Notes under the pieces: generated by a model | What the model was told of the DNA's origin: nothing | The model's input: the letters and a program-made list of their open reading frames with translations, nothing else | Databases searched by the model: none | Made by a program: the position numbers and the translations under genes | DNA from: Myxococcales bacterium UBA1660 | GTDB taxonomy: Bacteria; Myxococcota_A; Polyangia; Polyangiales; Houyiibacteriaceae | NCBI GenBank assembly: GCA_002320815.1 | Contig: DCLA01000030.1 | Location: 33,275-97,274, forward strand | DNA length: 64,000 bases | Direction of reading: 5' to 3' | Shown: one piece after another, positions 51,913-61,892 of the stretch | Position numbering within the stretch: the first letter of the stretch is position 1 | How the letters are laid out: every line of letters begins with the position of its first letter

Positions 51913-52887
51913 TTAGAGCCCTGCGCGCGACGCCCACGTCGCGCGAATCGACGACGCCAAGTGCAGCGACTCGGCCAAGGCCGCCGCGCCCGCCGCGCCG
52001 ACCGGGTGATGCTCGTCCTCGAGGTCCAGGGCCTCCAGCCCCGCGAGGATCTCCGACGCCGCGAGGGCCTCGGCGCCGGCGTCCTCGATCCGGCACTTGC
52101 GCAACGAGAGCGTCCGCAGCCCGCGGAGGGCCTCGTTCTCGGCGAGGGCCGCCGCGCCCGCCGCGTGGACCGGGTTGGAGTCCAAGACCAGGTGCTCCAC
52201 GCGCTCCAGGAAGGGCGCGCCCTTCCAGGCCGTGAGCACCTTGGCGTCGATGCGTCCGCCCATCAGGTCCAGGACCCGCGGAGGCGGCAGCCGCCAGATG
52301 TCGGGCAGGGTCTTGGCGAGCTTCGGCGACATCCGGTGGTTGCGGAGGATCAAGGCCTCCAGCGCCGGGTACGCCTCGGAGGCGAAGAGCGGCGCGAGGG
52401 AGGCGTCCTTGAGCGACGCATCCGCGAGGTTCAGGCGGCGCAGGGTCGGGGACCCCGCCGCGGCCACGGCCTTGCCGCCAGCGTCGGTGGTCTCGGTCAG
52501 CTCGAGGCGGAGGGACTCCAGCTGCTCGAAGGCGGGCGAGGTCACGATGGCCTTGGTCCCCGCGTTCCCGATGCCGTTGAACGAGAGGTCCAGGTGCCGC
52601 AGCGCGGGCAAGACGCCCTTCTTCAGGAGCGCGCGGACGCCGGCGACGGTGAGCCCGTTCCAGGCGAACTGCAGGCGCTCGATGGCGCTCAGGTCCACCT
52701 TCTTGGCCAGCACCTTGGCCTCGGCGTCGTCGACCCCCCAACGGGTCAGGTCGAGGGTGACCACCCGCTCGAAGCCTTGCAGGGTTCCGAGCTCCTCCAG
52801 CGCGAAACTCCGCGGCTCCGGGTGGAAGGTGACCGGACCGGTGCTCTCCGCGAGCTCGGCCGGCGTGACACAGAGGACCCCATCCAT
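51913..52887 (-). CDS. Leucine-rich repeat protein (ribonuclease-inhibitor type)
   Basis: 324 residues, no signal peptide. Repeats of about 28 residues in which a strand L-x-x-L-x-L is followed by a helix (LRHLDLSFNGIGNAGTKAI, LRRLNLADASLKDASLAPL, VEHLVLDSNPVHAAGAAAL, LRTLSLRKCRIEDAGAEAL, LEALDLEDEH), the RI-like class. N-terminal 50 residues resemble a short cap. Cytosolic protein-binding scaffold; myxobacterial genomes carry many such genes with low identity to each other. Partner unknown. Confidence 0.85.
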   Translation of the reverse strand: MDGVLCVTPAELAESTGPVTFHPEPRSFALEELGTLQGFERVVTLDLTRWGVDDAEAKVLAKKVDLSAIERLQFAWNGLTVAGVRALLKKGVLPALRHLDLSFNGIGNAGTKAIVTSPAFEQLESLRLELTETTDAGGKAVAAAGSPTLRRLNLADASLKDASLAPLFASEAYPALEALILRNHRMSPKLAKTLPDIWRLPPPRVLDLMGGRIDAKVLTAWKGAPFLERVEHLVLDSNPVHAAGAAALAENEALRGLRTLSLRKCRIEDAGAEALAASEILAGLEALDLEDEHHPVGAAGAAALAESLHLASSIRATWASRAGL

Positions 52888-52933
52888 GGACCGGACGCTA
52901 TCACGGTCCGCCGTCGTCCACTCCGCCGGGCGT

Positions 52934-55096
52934 TCAATCCGCCGCGCGCACGCTCACCGGCACCCCATTGAGGGCGGCGTTGCCGGTGAGGACGTCGAAG
53001 ACCGCCGGATCGGTGAGGTCGTTGACGCTCTGCCCCGGCGTCTCGCTGGCCACCCCGAGCCGCACGCCATCGCGACCGTGGCCGAAGCCGTGGGGCAAGC
53101 TGACGACGCCCTCCATGATCTCGTCGGTGATCTCGAGGGGGACCTCGACGGCCCCGATCCGCGAGCGCACCTCGACGCGCTCCGCGCCCGCTACCGAGAG
53201 CCGCTCGGCGTCCGCCGGATTCATCAAGAGGGTGCAGCGGTCCTTGCCCTTCATCAGGTGCGGCACGTTGTGCATCCAGCTGTTGTTGCTGCGGAGCTGG
53301 CGGCGCCCGATGAGCACCAGCTCCCGCGCGCGGTCTTCGCTCTCGAAGAGGCGGTCGAGGTCCGCGACCAGCGGCGCCGGCGCTAGCTGGACCCGGCCCT
53401 CCGGGAGCCGGTCCGGCAGCGTGGGCAGGAGCGGTCCCAGATCGACGCCGTGGGGCGCGTCACGCAGCACGTCCAAGGTGAGCTCACCCTTGGGCCCCAG
53501 CGCGCGGGGCTTGATCCCGGCGAAGCCAGCGCCCCAGGGACCGGCGCGCAGCGCCAGGTCCAGGACCCGCTCGACCCCCGCCTTCTCCAGCGCGCGCGCC
53601 TCCAGGGCCCGTCGCGAGAGGGGTCCGCGCCGGAGGGTCTCCAGTCGACGCAGGAGCCCGAGGACGATCTCTCCGTCGTGCTTCCCGTCGGGCGGCGGCT
53701 CGAAGAGGGGCGGTGAGAACTTGGCCGTGTTCCGCACCGCGAGCGCGTGGAAGATCACGTCGTAGTGCGGTCGCTCCAGGGGCGAGACCGGGGGCAGGAT
53801 GAGATGCGCGTGCCGGGTGGTCTCGTTGAGATAGAAGTCGATGCTCACCATCAGGTCGAGCTGGCCGAAGGCCCGGTCGAGCTGGCGGCCATCGGGCGTC
53901 GAGAGCACCGGGTTGCCGGCCATGGTCACCATGGCACGGAGGCGCCCCGGGCCCTCGGTGAGGATCTCTTCCGCCAGGGCTACCACCGGGAGCTCGCCAC
54001 CGAACTCGGGCAGACCGCGCACCCGGCTCTTCCAGCGCCCGAAGCTGCCGCGGCTCACGCCGAGTCCGCCCTGGGAGCGGATGGGATCCACCGCGGGCGT
54101 CGGGAACATCACGCCGCCCGGTCGGTCGAGGTGCCCGGTGACCACGTTGAGCACGTTGACCAGCCAGGCGGCGAGCCCGCCGAACTCCTGCACGCAGGTG
54201 CCGATGCGCCCGTAGAGCACCGCCCGCTCCTCGGTGGCCAGGAGCCGGGCCAGCGTCGCGATGGTCTCCGCGGGCACGCCGGTGATCGCCGCTGCGCGCC
54301 GAGGGTTCACTTCCCGGACCAGGGCGGCGATGGCGTCCACCCCGTCGACGAAGGGCGCCAGGCGCCCGACATCGGCGAGGTCCTCGGCGAAGACCACGTG
54401 GAGCATCGCGAGCAGGAGCCAGGCGTCCGTGCCCGGCCGGAGGAAGACGTGCTCGCTGGCCACCTTGGCGGTCTCGGTCCGCCGCGGATCGATGACCGTC
54501 ACCGAGCCGCGCTCCCGGATCTCCCGGATCCGTCGCCGCATGTCGGGCGCGGTCATGATGCTGCCGTTGGAGGCCATCGGGTTGGCGCCCAGCACGATCA
54601 GGTGGTCGGTGCGGTCCAGGTCCGGGATGGGCAAGAGGAGCTGGTGCCCGAACATGAAGTAGCTCGCGAACATCTGGGGGAGCTGGTCCACCGAGGTCGC
54701 GCTGAAGCGGTTCCGGCTGCGGAGCCCCTTGGCGAACATGGGCCCGAAGAGCATCGCCGGGAGGTTGTGCGCATTGGGGTTGCCCACGTAGAGGCCCACG
54801 GCGTCGTTGCCGTTCCGCCGCTGGATCCCGTGGATGCGCTCGGCGGCCTCGTCGAGGGCCGTGGCCCAGTCGATCTCCTCCCAATCGCGACCCCGGCGCC
54901 GGAGGGGCCGCCGGATGCGATCGGGATCGGTGTGCAGGTCCTCCAGCGCCGGCCCCTTGGGGCAGATGTGACCGCGGCTGAAGGGGTCGTCCTCGTCGCC
55001 CCGGATGGAGAGCACGTGGTCTCCGTCGACGGCGATGGCCACCCCGCACATCGCTTCACAGAGGTGACAGGTGCGGAAGTGGGTGCGCGCGGCCAT
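52934..55096 (-). CDS. Molybdopterin-dependent oxidoreductase (4Fe-4S)
   Basis: 720 residues, single complete catalytic subunit. N-terminal cluster ligands CHLCEAMC and later HICPKGPAL (CxxCxxxC...C), then Mo-bis-MGD regions (NRFSATSVDQLPQMFASYFMFGH, LIVLGANPMASNGSIMTAPD, VTVIDPRRTETAKVASEH, VVTGHLDRPGGVMF) and the C-terminal molydopterin dinucleotide domain (LIGRRQLRSNNSWMHNVPHL, SLPHGFGHGRDGVRLG, GNAALNGVPVSVR). No twin-Arg signal: cytosolic. The family includes formate, nitrate and other enzymes; the substrate cannot be decided. No electron-transfer subunit is encoded beside it. Confidence 0.92.
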   Translation of the reverse strand: MAARTHFRTCHLCEAMCGVAIAVDGDHVLSIRGDEDDPFSRGHICPKGPALEDLHTDPDRIRRPLRRRGRDWEEIDWATALDEAAERIHGIQRRNGNDAVGLYVGNPNAHNLPAMLFGPMFAKGLRSRNRFSATSVDQLPQMFASYFMFGHQLLLPIPDLDRTDHLIVLGANPMASNGSIMTAPDMRRRIREIRERGSVTVIDPRRTETAKVASEHVFLRPGTDAWLLLAMLHVVFAEDLADVGRLAPFVDGVDAIAALVREVNPRRAAAITGVPAETIATLARLLATEERAVLYGRIGTCVQEFGGLAAWLVNVLNVVTGHLDRPGGVMFPTPAVDPIRSQGGLGVSRGSFGRWKSRVRGLPEFGGELPVVALAEEILTEGPGRLRAMVTMAGNPVLSTPDGRQLDRAFGQLDLMVSIDFYLNETTRHAHLILPPVSPLERPHYDVIFHALAVRNTAKFSPPLFEPPPDGKHDGEIVLGLLRRLETLRRGPLSRRALEARALEKAGVERVLDLALRAGPWGAGFAGIKPRALGPKGELTLDVLRDAPHGVDLGPLLPTLPDRLPEGRVQLAPAPLVADLDRLFESEDRARELVLIGRRQLRSNNSWMHNVPHLMKGKDRCTLLMNPADAERLSVAGAERVEVRSRIGAVEVPLEITDEIMEGVVSLPHGFGHGRDGVRLGVASETPGQSVNDLTDPAVFDVLTGNAALNGVPVSVRAAD

Positions 55097-55176
55097 GGCG
55101 GCACTCTACCAACCGTTCGCGCCCCCGGGGAGGACCGGGCGGGAGGACCGGGCGGGAGCACCGCGGGCGCGGCGCC

Positions 55177-55920
55177 TCAGCGCAGGGAGGCGAGGAAGCT
55201 CGCGAGGTCCTCGGGGCCATCGAGGGCGAGGGTGGCGCCCTCGGGGCCCTCGGGTCGCTCGTCGCTGGCGATGAAGACGCCCACGCCGCGCTCGGCGGCG
55301 TAGCGGATCGCCGGGAGGTCGGTGAGGTCGTCGCCGGCGAAGAAGACGCTGGCGGCGCCGATGCGCTCCTGGAGCTCGGCGAGCGCTCGTCCCTTGTCGC
55401 CGCTCTCCAGCTCCGCTTCCAGCACCGCGCGGCCGCGCCGGGCGATCAGACCCAGCGCCTCCGCGCGTTCTTCGGCCGCGGCGAGGCGCGCCTCGCCTTC
55501 GCCGGCGTCCAGCTTGCGCACGTGGAGACCCACGGAGCGGGCCTTGCGCTCCACCTGGCCGGGGCCGTCGGCGGCCCAGGCGGCGAAGGCCTCGAGCTTC
55601 TCGCGGTCGGCGGGGTCCAGCGGACGCTCCGCGCCTTCGTCCCCGGGCGCGACGATCCAGCCGCCGTGCTCGACCGCGCGCCAGGCGCCGGGCACCTGGG
55701 CCATGCGCTCCAGGGCGGGCAGGTCGCGCCCGGTGATGAGCGCGACCCGGTAGTCGGCGTGGCGCGCGAGCTCGCGCAAGACCGTCTGGGTCGCGTCGGG
55801 GACCCGGGCGCGGTCGGGGTCGTCGACGATGGGCGCCAGGGTTCCGTCGACGTCGAGCCCCAGGAGCAGCGGGCGCGGCAAGGCCGCGACGCGCTCCTTC
55901 AGGGTGTCCAAGGCCGTCAC
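55177..55920 (-). CDS. otsB: Trehalose-6-phosphate phosphatase
   Basis: 247 residues, GTG start abutting the otsA stop. HAD fold: nucleophile Asp and second Asp in LLGLDVDGTLAPIVDDP, motif II RVALITGRDLPAL, EHGGWIVAPGD, the GDKGRALAEL Lys region and AGDDLTDLPAIRYA with metal Asp residues. Removes phosphate from trehalose-6-phosphate to give trehalose, an osmolyte and stress or spore protectant. Works with OtsA. Confidence 0.95.
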   Translation of the reverse strand: MTALDTLKERVAALPRPLLLGLDVDGTLAPIVDDPDRARVPDATQTVLRELARHADYRVALITGRDLPALERMAQVPGAWRAVEHGGWIVAPGDEGAERPLDPADREKLEAFAAWAADGPGQVERKARSVGLHVRKLDAGEGEARLAAAEERAEALGLIARRGRAVLEAELESGDKGRALAELQERIGAASVFFAGDDLTDLPAIRYAAERGVGVFIASDERPEGPEGATLALDGPEDLASFLASLR

Positions 55921-57300
55921 TCAGCCGTGCTCCAGTGCGGTCAGGTAGTCGTCGGCCCAGCGATGGACGTCGAGGGCCTGGACCTCGGTCCGGAGCGCCT
56001 GCATACGCCGCTGCTGCTCGTCGCGGGGCATGGCCAAGGCGTCGCGGATCGCCTGGGCGATCCCGTCGATGTCGTAGGGGTTCACCTGCAGAGCCTCGGG
56101 CAGGTGCCCGGCGGCGCCGGCGAACTCGCTGAGGATCAGCACGCCGTCCTCGTCCTGCCGGCTGATCACGTACTCGTGGGCCACCAGGTTCATGCCGTCC
56201 CGGAGCGGCGTGACCACCGCCACGTCGGCCGCGCGGTAGTGCGCGAAGAGCGAGCGCTGATCGAAGTTCCGATAGAAGTACTGCATGGGCACCCGGCCGG
56301 TGGTGCCGTGGCGCCCGTTGATCTCGCCGACGAGCTGGTCGATGTGCTCCTTCAGCTCGGCGTAGGCGGCGACATCGGTACGGCTGGGCACCATGATCTG
56401 CAGGAAGACGACCTCGTCGCGCAGCGAGGGATCGGCGTCGAGGAGACGGCCGAAGGCGCGGATCCGCTCGGGGATGCCCTTGGTGTAGTCCAACCGGTCG
56501 ACGCCCAGGAGCACCCGGCGCCCCCCGAGCTGCTCGCGGATGGTGTGCATCTTCTCCAGGACATCCGGCGCGCCGCTGAGCTCGGTGAGCTTGTCGACGC
56601 TGATGCCGATCGGCGCGGGCAGGACCCGCACGGTGCGCCGCTCGAGCCGGACGGTGCCGCGCACTCGATCGACGGAGTAGCCCGTGTAGCGGTCCACCGA
56701 GTCGAGGAAGTGGTCCACGTACTCTCGGGTGTGGAAGCCGATCACGTCGGCACCGAGCAGGCCCTCCAGGAGCTGCTCGCGCCACGGGAGGATCCCGAAG
56801 AGACTCCAGGGCGGCCAGGGCACGTGGCAGAACCAGCCGATGCGCGAGCGGGGGCGCTCCTTCCGCAGCATCCCGGGGACGAGCATCAGGTGGTAGTCCT
56901 GGATCCACACGAGATCGTCGTCGCCGCTGACCTCGGCGGTGACCTCGGCGAAGCGCTCGTTGGCGGTCACGTAGGTCTGCCAGGGCGCGTCGGCGACGTG
57001 CATCGTGGCCGGAAACCCGTGCAGGAGCGGCCAGAGGATCGCGTTGGAGACCCCCATGTAGAAGCCCTCCTGGAGCTCCTGGTCGATGCGCACGTCGGCC
57101 AGGTCGTAGGCGACGTCGGGCTCGCCCTCGACGGTGCTGAAGTCCTTGGCGTGCTTGGCGCTGACCCAGGATCCCCCGCGCTCCGAGAGCATGGGGTGCA
57201 GGGCGGCCACCAGACCACCGGCGCTACGGACCCAGCGTTCACCTTCGCGGCGGTAGGGGCCTCGGTTGGAGACGACGACGATCTTTCGGGCGCTGGCCAT
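55921..57300 (-). CDS. otsA: Trehalose-6-phosphate synthase
   Basis: 459 residues from ATG 57300 (KIVVVSNRGPYRREGERW opening). GT20 landmarks: SAGGLVAALHPML, VWIQDYHLMLVPGMLRK, WFCHVPWPPWSLFGILPWR, GFHTREYVDHFLD, LLGVDRLDYTKGIPERIRAF, TPLRDGMNLVAHEYVISRQD, VLILSEFAGAAGHLPEALQVNPYD. Joins UDP-glucose (or ADP-glucose) with glucose-6-phosphate. Makes an operon with otsB; its start lies 22 bases from the divergent aldo/keto reductase gene. Confidence 0.97.
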   Translation of the reverse strand: MASARKIVVVSNRGPYRREGERWVRSAGGLVAALHPMLSERGGSWVSAKHAKDFSTVEGEPDVAYDLADVRIDQELQEGFYMGVSNAILWPLLHGFPATMHVADAPWQTYVTANERFAEVTAEVSGDDDLVWIQDYHLMLVPGMLRKERPRSRIGWFCHVPWPPWSLFGILPWREQLLEGLLGADVIGFHTREYVDHFLDSVDRYTGYSVDRVRGTVRLERRTVRVLPAPIGISVDKLTELSGAPDVLEKMHTIREQLGGRRVLLGVDRLDYTKGIPERIRAFGRLLDADPSLRDEVVFLQIMVPSRTDVAAYAELKEHIDQLVGEINGRHGTTGRVPMQYFYRNFDQRSLFAHYRAADVAVVTPLRDGMNLVAHEYVISRQDEDGVLILSEFAGAAGHLPEALQVNPYDIDGIAQAIRDALAMPRDEQQRRMQALRTEVQALDVHRWADDYLTALEHG

Positions 57301-57322
57301 CGCGCCGTACCATAGAGCGAAC

Positions 57323-58249
57323 ATGCACGAGCGAAACCTCGGCGATACGGAACTTCGCGTTTCAGAGATCACGTTGGGCACCTGGGGCCTCGCCGGCGCG
57401 TACGGTCCGGTGACCCCCGAGCTCGCGCGCGAGACGCTGGAAGCCGCCTTCGAGGCCGGCGTGACCGCCGTGGACGTGGCGCCCCTCTGGGGGGACACCG
57501 AAGCCCTCGCCGGCGACGTGATCGGCGACCGGGAGATCCGGGTGATCACCCGCGGCGGCGCCCTCCTCGAAGACGGCGTGGTTCACCATCGCTTCGACGC
57601 CGACTCCCTCCGGGCCGACGTGGACCGCTCCCGGGAGCGGCTCGGCCGCGACGTGCTCGACGTCTGGCTCCTGCACGATCCCCCCGAAGAGGCGCTGGGC
57701 GGATCCGACGATCCGCTGGCCACCGCGGCGAAGCTGGTCGCCGACGGCGCCGTCCGCCACTGGGGCGTCTCCACCACGCAGCAAGAGGTCGCCGAGCGCG
57801 CGCTGGCCGCGGGCGCCAAGGCCATCTGCATCCCGCACCACCTCTTCGCCAGCGACCTCTTCGCCGACCTCCAGGAGTCCCTCGAGGACGCGGGGGCCGG
57901 GGTGTTGGCTCGCTCACCGCTCTGCCATGGGCTCCTGACCGGCCGCTGGACCGAGTACCGCCGCTTCGCCGAGGACGACCACCGGCGCCAGCGCTGGAGC
58001 CCCCAGGCCTTGGCGATCCGCGTGCGGCAGGTGGCTCAGATCCGCTTCCTGGTGAAGGAGCAGGTGCGCAGCCTGACCGCCGCCGCGCTCCGCTTCGCGT
58101 TGGACTCCTCGGTCGTCACCACGGCGATCGTCGGGGCGCGCCGCCCGGCGCAGGTGCGCGACCTCGGCAGCCTGGTGGGCGACCCGCCGTACATGGATCA
58201 CGCCGACGCGATGCGGCTCCAGCAGGTCCTCGCCGCCGCCGGGGTCTGA
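57323..58249 (+). CDS. Aldo/keto reductase-fold protein with altered catalytic site
   Basis: 308 residues from ATG 57323 (RNLGDTELRVSEITLGTWGLAGAYG opening). The AKR frame aligns: Asp51 in VDVAPLWGD, VRHWGVSTTQQEVA, ARSPLCHGLLTGRW, ATTAIVGARRPAQV. Of the catalytic tetrad Asp, Tyr, Lys, His, the Asp51 and His118 (WLLHDPP) stay, but Tyr is Trp56 and Lys is Arg77 (RVITRGG). A normal hydride/proton transfer is thus unlikely; it may bind nucleotide for regulation or do other chemistry. Divergent from otsA. The alignment is by eye but the anchors are clear. Confidence 0.88.
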   Translation: MHERNLGDTELRVSEITLGTWGLAGAYGPVTPELARETLEAAFEAGVTAVDVAPLWGDTEALAGDVIGDREIRVITRGGALLEDGVVHHRFDADSLRADVDRSRERLGRDVLDVWLLHDPPEEALGGSDDPLATAAKLVADGAVRHWGVSTTQQEVAERALAAGAKAICIPHHLFASDLFADLQESLEDAGAGVLARSPLCHGLLTGRWTEYRRFAEDDHRRQRWSPQALAIRVRQVAQIRFLVKEQVRSLTAAALRFALDSSVVTTAIVGARRPAQVRDLGSLVGDPPYMDHADAMRLQQVLAAAGV

Positions 58250-58307
58250 GCCGGAGCACGCCGCCCCCGTGCCAAAAGGCGCGCTTTCCGGTAAGAGGGG
58301 CGCCACC

Positions 58308-59873
58308 ATGGCAGAGCTGCACACCCTCTCGGCGACCACGCTCAAGAAGATGCTCGACGACGGCGAGGTCTCGTCCGTCGAGATCGTCCAGGCACTCCAC
58401 GCGCGGGCCGACGAGGTCGAGCCCCGGGTGGGCGCCTTCAGCCATCAGCTCCGCCGGGAGTCCCTGGCCGCCGCCGAAGCCTCCGACGCCGAGCGCGCGA
58501 AGGGCGACGCCACCGGCATGCTCCACGGTCTGCCGATGACGGTGAAGGAGAACATCGACACCGAGGGCCTGGCGTCGACCCTGGGCATGCGCTCCCGCGA
58601 GAACCTCCCGGCCCCGCAGGACGCGGTGACCGTCCGCGTGGCCAAGGCCGAGGGCGCCCTGGTGCTGGGCAAGACCAACGTGCCCCAGTCGCTCCTGGCG
58701 CCGATGGAGACCACCAACGCCATCTTCGGCACCACCCACAACCCCTGGCGCCACGGCCACGGTCCGGGGGGCTCCAGCGGTGGCGAGGGCGCGGCGATCG
58801 CGTCGGGCACCAGCCTCTTCGGCATCGGCACCGACATCGGGGGCTCCATCCGCACGCCAGCCGCCTTCTGCGGGATCGTGGGCATCAAGCCGACCCGCAA
58901 CCGCTGGTCGAACGTCGGGTCCAACGGGGTGCTCGCGGGTCAGGAGCTGGTGCAGTCCCAGGTGGGTCCGATGGCCCGGACCACCGACGACCTGATCCTT
59001 CTGATGGAGGCCCTGCGGAGCCCGGCCCAGGCCGCGCTGGATCCCGCCGTGCCGCCGCTGCCCCTGGGGGACGTCCGGGACATCGACGCCACCAAGCTCA
59101 CCGTGGGCTTCTTCGAGGACGACGGCTGGCTCACGCCCGCGGCCTCGGTGCGACGCGGTGTGCGCGAGGCCGTGCGCCTGCTGGAAGACGCCGGCGCGCG
59201 GGTGGTGCGCTTCGAGCCCCAGCACGTCGAGGAGATCCTCTTCCTCTACTTCCGCGGGCTCACCGCGGACGGCACCGAGACCCTCTTCGAGGCCCTCGAC
59301 GGCGAGAGCTTCATCCAGCCCCTGCGCACCCTGGCCCGCATGGCGCGGATGCCCAAGCAGGCGCGCACCGGCCTCGCCAAGGCGCTGCGGCTCATGGGCG
59401 AGAACCGCGTGCCCCAGCTCCTCGAGGCCATGGGCGAGAAGCGCGTGAAGGACTTCTGGTCGATGGCCGCTCGCCGCACCGCGCTCCGGCGCGAGGAGCT
59501 CGGCGAGTGGGACCGCAAGGGCATCGACGTCCTGCTCTGCCCCTCCTACGCGACCCCGGCGGCGCCCCAGGGGATGAGCCACGACTTCACCATCGGCTTC
59601 GTGGACCTGGCGCGTTTCAACCTGCTGGACATGCCCGCCGGCGTGGTGCCCATCACCCGGGTGCGGCCCGACGAGATCCACCGCTCGGGGATCCGGGACC
59701 GGGTCGACAAGCGCGCCGCGCAGATCGAGGCCGAGAGCACCGGGCTCCCGGTGGGGGTCCAGGTGGTCGGCCGACCGTGGCGCGAGGACCAGGTGCTGGC
59801 GACCATGCGCTTCCTGGAGGAGCGGGCCCGGGAGGGCGAGGCCTTCCCGGTCACGCCCCTCGACCCGCGCTGA
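58308..59873 (+). CDS. Amidase-signature enzyme, FAAH-like
   Basis: 521 residues from ATG 58308 with GAGGGG eight bases upstream. Ser-cisSer-Lys triad: Lys80 in MTVKENID, Ser156 in GGSSGGEGAAIASG, nucleophile Ser180 in GTDIGGSIRTPAAFCG. GGSSGGEG (Glu in place of the common Ser) and the spacing equal those of fatty acid amide hydrolase rather than GatA. A central helical insert (about 315-385) could form a lipid or membrane entrance. Hydrolyses an amide or ester, perhaps a fatty acid amide; no gatB/gatC nearby. No signal peptide. Confidence 0.9.
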   Translation: MAELHTLSATTLKKMLDDGEVSSVEIVQALHARADEVEPRVGAFSHQLRRESLAAAEASDAERAKGDATGMLHGLPMTVKENIDTEGLASTLGMRSRENLPAPQDAVTVRVAKAEGALVLGKTNVPQSLLAPMETTNAIFGTTHNPWRHGHGPGGSSGGEGAAIASGTSLFGIGTDIGGSIRTPAAFCGIVGIKPTRNRWSNVGSNGVLAGQELVQSQVGPMARTTDDLILLMEALRSPAQAALDPAVPPLPLGDVRDIDATKLTVGFFEDDGWLTPAASVRRGVREAVRLLEDAGARVVRFEPQHVEEILFLYFRGLTADGTETLFEALDGESFIQPLRTLARMARMPKQARTGLAKALRLMGENRVPQLLEAMGEKRVKDFWSMAARRTALRREELGEWDRKGIDVLLCPSYATPAAPQGMSHDFTIGFVDLARFNLLDMPAGVVPITRVRPDEIHRSGIRDRVDKRAAQIEAESTGLPVGVQVVGRPWREDQVLATMRFLEERAREGEAFPVTPLDPR

Positions 59874-59883
59874 GGCGGGGCCC

Positions 59884-59913
59884 GGCGTCCGCGGGCGAGA
59901 CCGCGGGGACGCC
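59884..59913. terminator. GC hairpin between convergent amidase and cysQ-like genes
   Basis: GGCGTCC-GCGG and CCGC-(GG)-GGACGCC pair over a six-base loop with a two-base bulge, between two convergent stops. No T-run, so efficiency is uncertain. Confidence 0.45.
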
Positions 59914-59921
59914 GAAGGAGC

Positions 59922-60749
<828 letters not shown>

Positions 60750-60889
60750 GGTCGCCCCATTAGCACACCCGCGGGCCCGCGCGACGCGACGGTCGTGGGG
60801 CGGGCCCGCGATCCCGTCGTGGATCGCCACACCGCGCCCCGAAATCGTCGGGCCCCGCGTCGGCACGGAGTTCGCACTGTACCGAGCCC

Positions 60890-61705
60890 ATGCACAACCC
60901 CGCCAAGATGAACGACACCCCCAAGTGGCTCGAGAAGCTCGCTCGTGTGGGGTTCGCGACGAAAGGAACGCTCTACGCCATCATCGGCGTGCTCGCGCTG
61001 ATGACCGCCATCGGCGAGGGAGGTCAGACGGGCGGTAGCTCGGACGCGATCCAGAAGATCGCCCAGCAGCCCTTCGGTAAAGCGCTCCTCGTCCTGACCG
61101 CCATCGGCCTGTTCGCCTACGCGCTCTGGCGCTTCGTCCAGTCCGCGATGGACCCGGAGAACGAAGGCACCGACGGCAAAGGCGTGGCCAAGCGCATCGG
61201 CTATGGCGTGAGCGGCCTGATGCACGCCTTCCTCGGCGTGAACGTCGTCCAGATGCTCATGGGCAGCGGCGGCAGCGGCGGCGGCTCCAAGCAGACCTAC
61301 GTGGCCAAGATCATGGCCATCGACACCGTCGGCCCGATCCTCATCGGCCTCCTCGGCGCCATCGTCGTCGGCGTCGGCATCTACCAGATCACCAAGGCCT
61401 GGAAGGTGAAGTTCGCCGAGAAGCTCAAGACCGGCGAGATGAGCCGGAAGGTCCAGGAGGTCGCCATCAAGGCCGGCCGCGCCGGGCTCACCGCTCGCGG
61501 CATCGTCTTCGGGATCATCGGTGGCTTCCTCGTGAAGGCCGCCATCACGCACAACCCCGGCCAGACCAAGGGCGTGGGTGAGGCCCTCGCCGAGATCGGC
61601 AGCCAGAGCTACGGCGCCATCCTCCTCGGCCTCGTGGCCGCCGGCCTCGTGGCCTACGCCGTCCACCAGTTCGTCTTCGCGCGCTACCGGAAGATCCCGG
61701 CCTGA
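60890..61705 (+). CDS. DUF1206 membrane protein
   Basis: 271 residues, six membrane helices in three pairs, each pair beginning with a similar RxGFxxKGxLYxIIGxLAL unit: ARVGFATKGTLYAIIGVLAL, RIGYGVSGLMHAFLGVN and KAGRAGLTARGIVFGIIGGF. This triple internal repeat defines DUF1206. Found in many soil bacteria; function unknown. ATG 60890 may be replaced by an in-frame ATG six codons on (MNDTPKW). Followed by a strong terminator. Confidence 0.92.
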   Translation: MHNPAKMNDTPKWLEKLARVGFATKGTLYAIIGVLALMTAIGEGGQTGGSSDAIQKIAQQPFGKALLVLTAIGLFAYALWRFVQSAMDPENEGTDGKGVAKRIGYGVSGLMHAFLGVNVVQMLMGSGGSGGGSKQTYVAKIMAIDTVGPILIGLLGAIVVGVGIYQITKAWKVKFAEKLKTGEMSRKVQEVAIKAGRAGLTARGIVFGIIGGFLVKAAITHNPGQTKGVGEALAEIGSQSYGAILLGLVAAGLVAYAVHQFVFARYRKIPA

Positions 61706-61758
61706 CGCGGAGACCGCTCCTCGGAGCGCGAACACCGACCGACAGAAGAGACCCGCAC

Positions 61759-61789
61759 GACGGCTCCGCGCTCCCCGCGCGGGGCCGTC
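61759..61789 (+). terminator. Rho-independent terminator after DUF1206 gene
   Basis: A 13-bp stem (GACGGCTCCGCGC with GCGCGGGGCCGTC, one T-G pair) around a five-base loop, then AGGTTTTCC, 54 bases after the stop. Confidence 0.85.
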
Positions 61790-61892
61790 AGGTTTTCCGA
61801 CAGCTCGACGCAGTTCCGTCGAGTCCCGCGGGGCGGCCCTTCCCTCGGTGGACTACTCGGGGCGCGCTCGGGCGGCGCTCGGCGGGCGCGGG

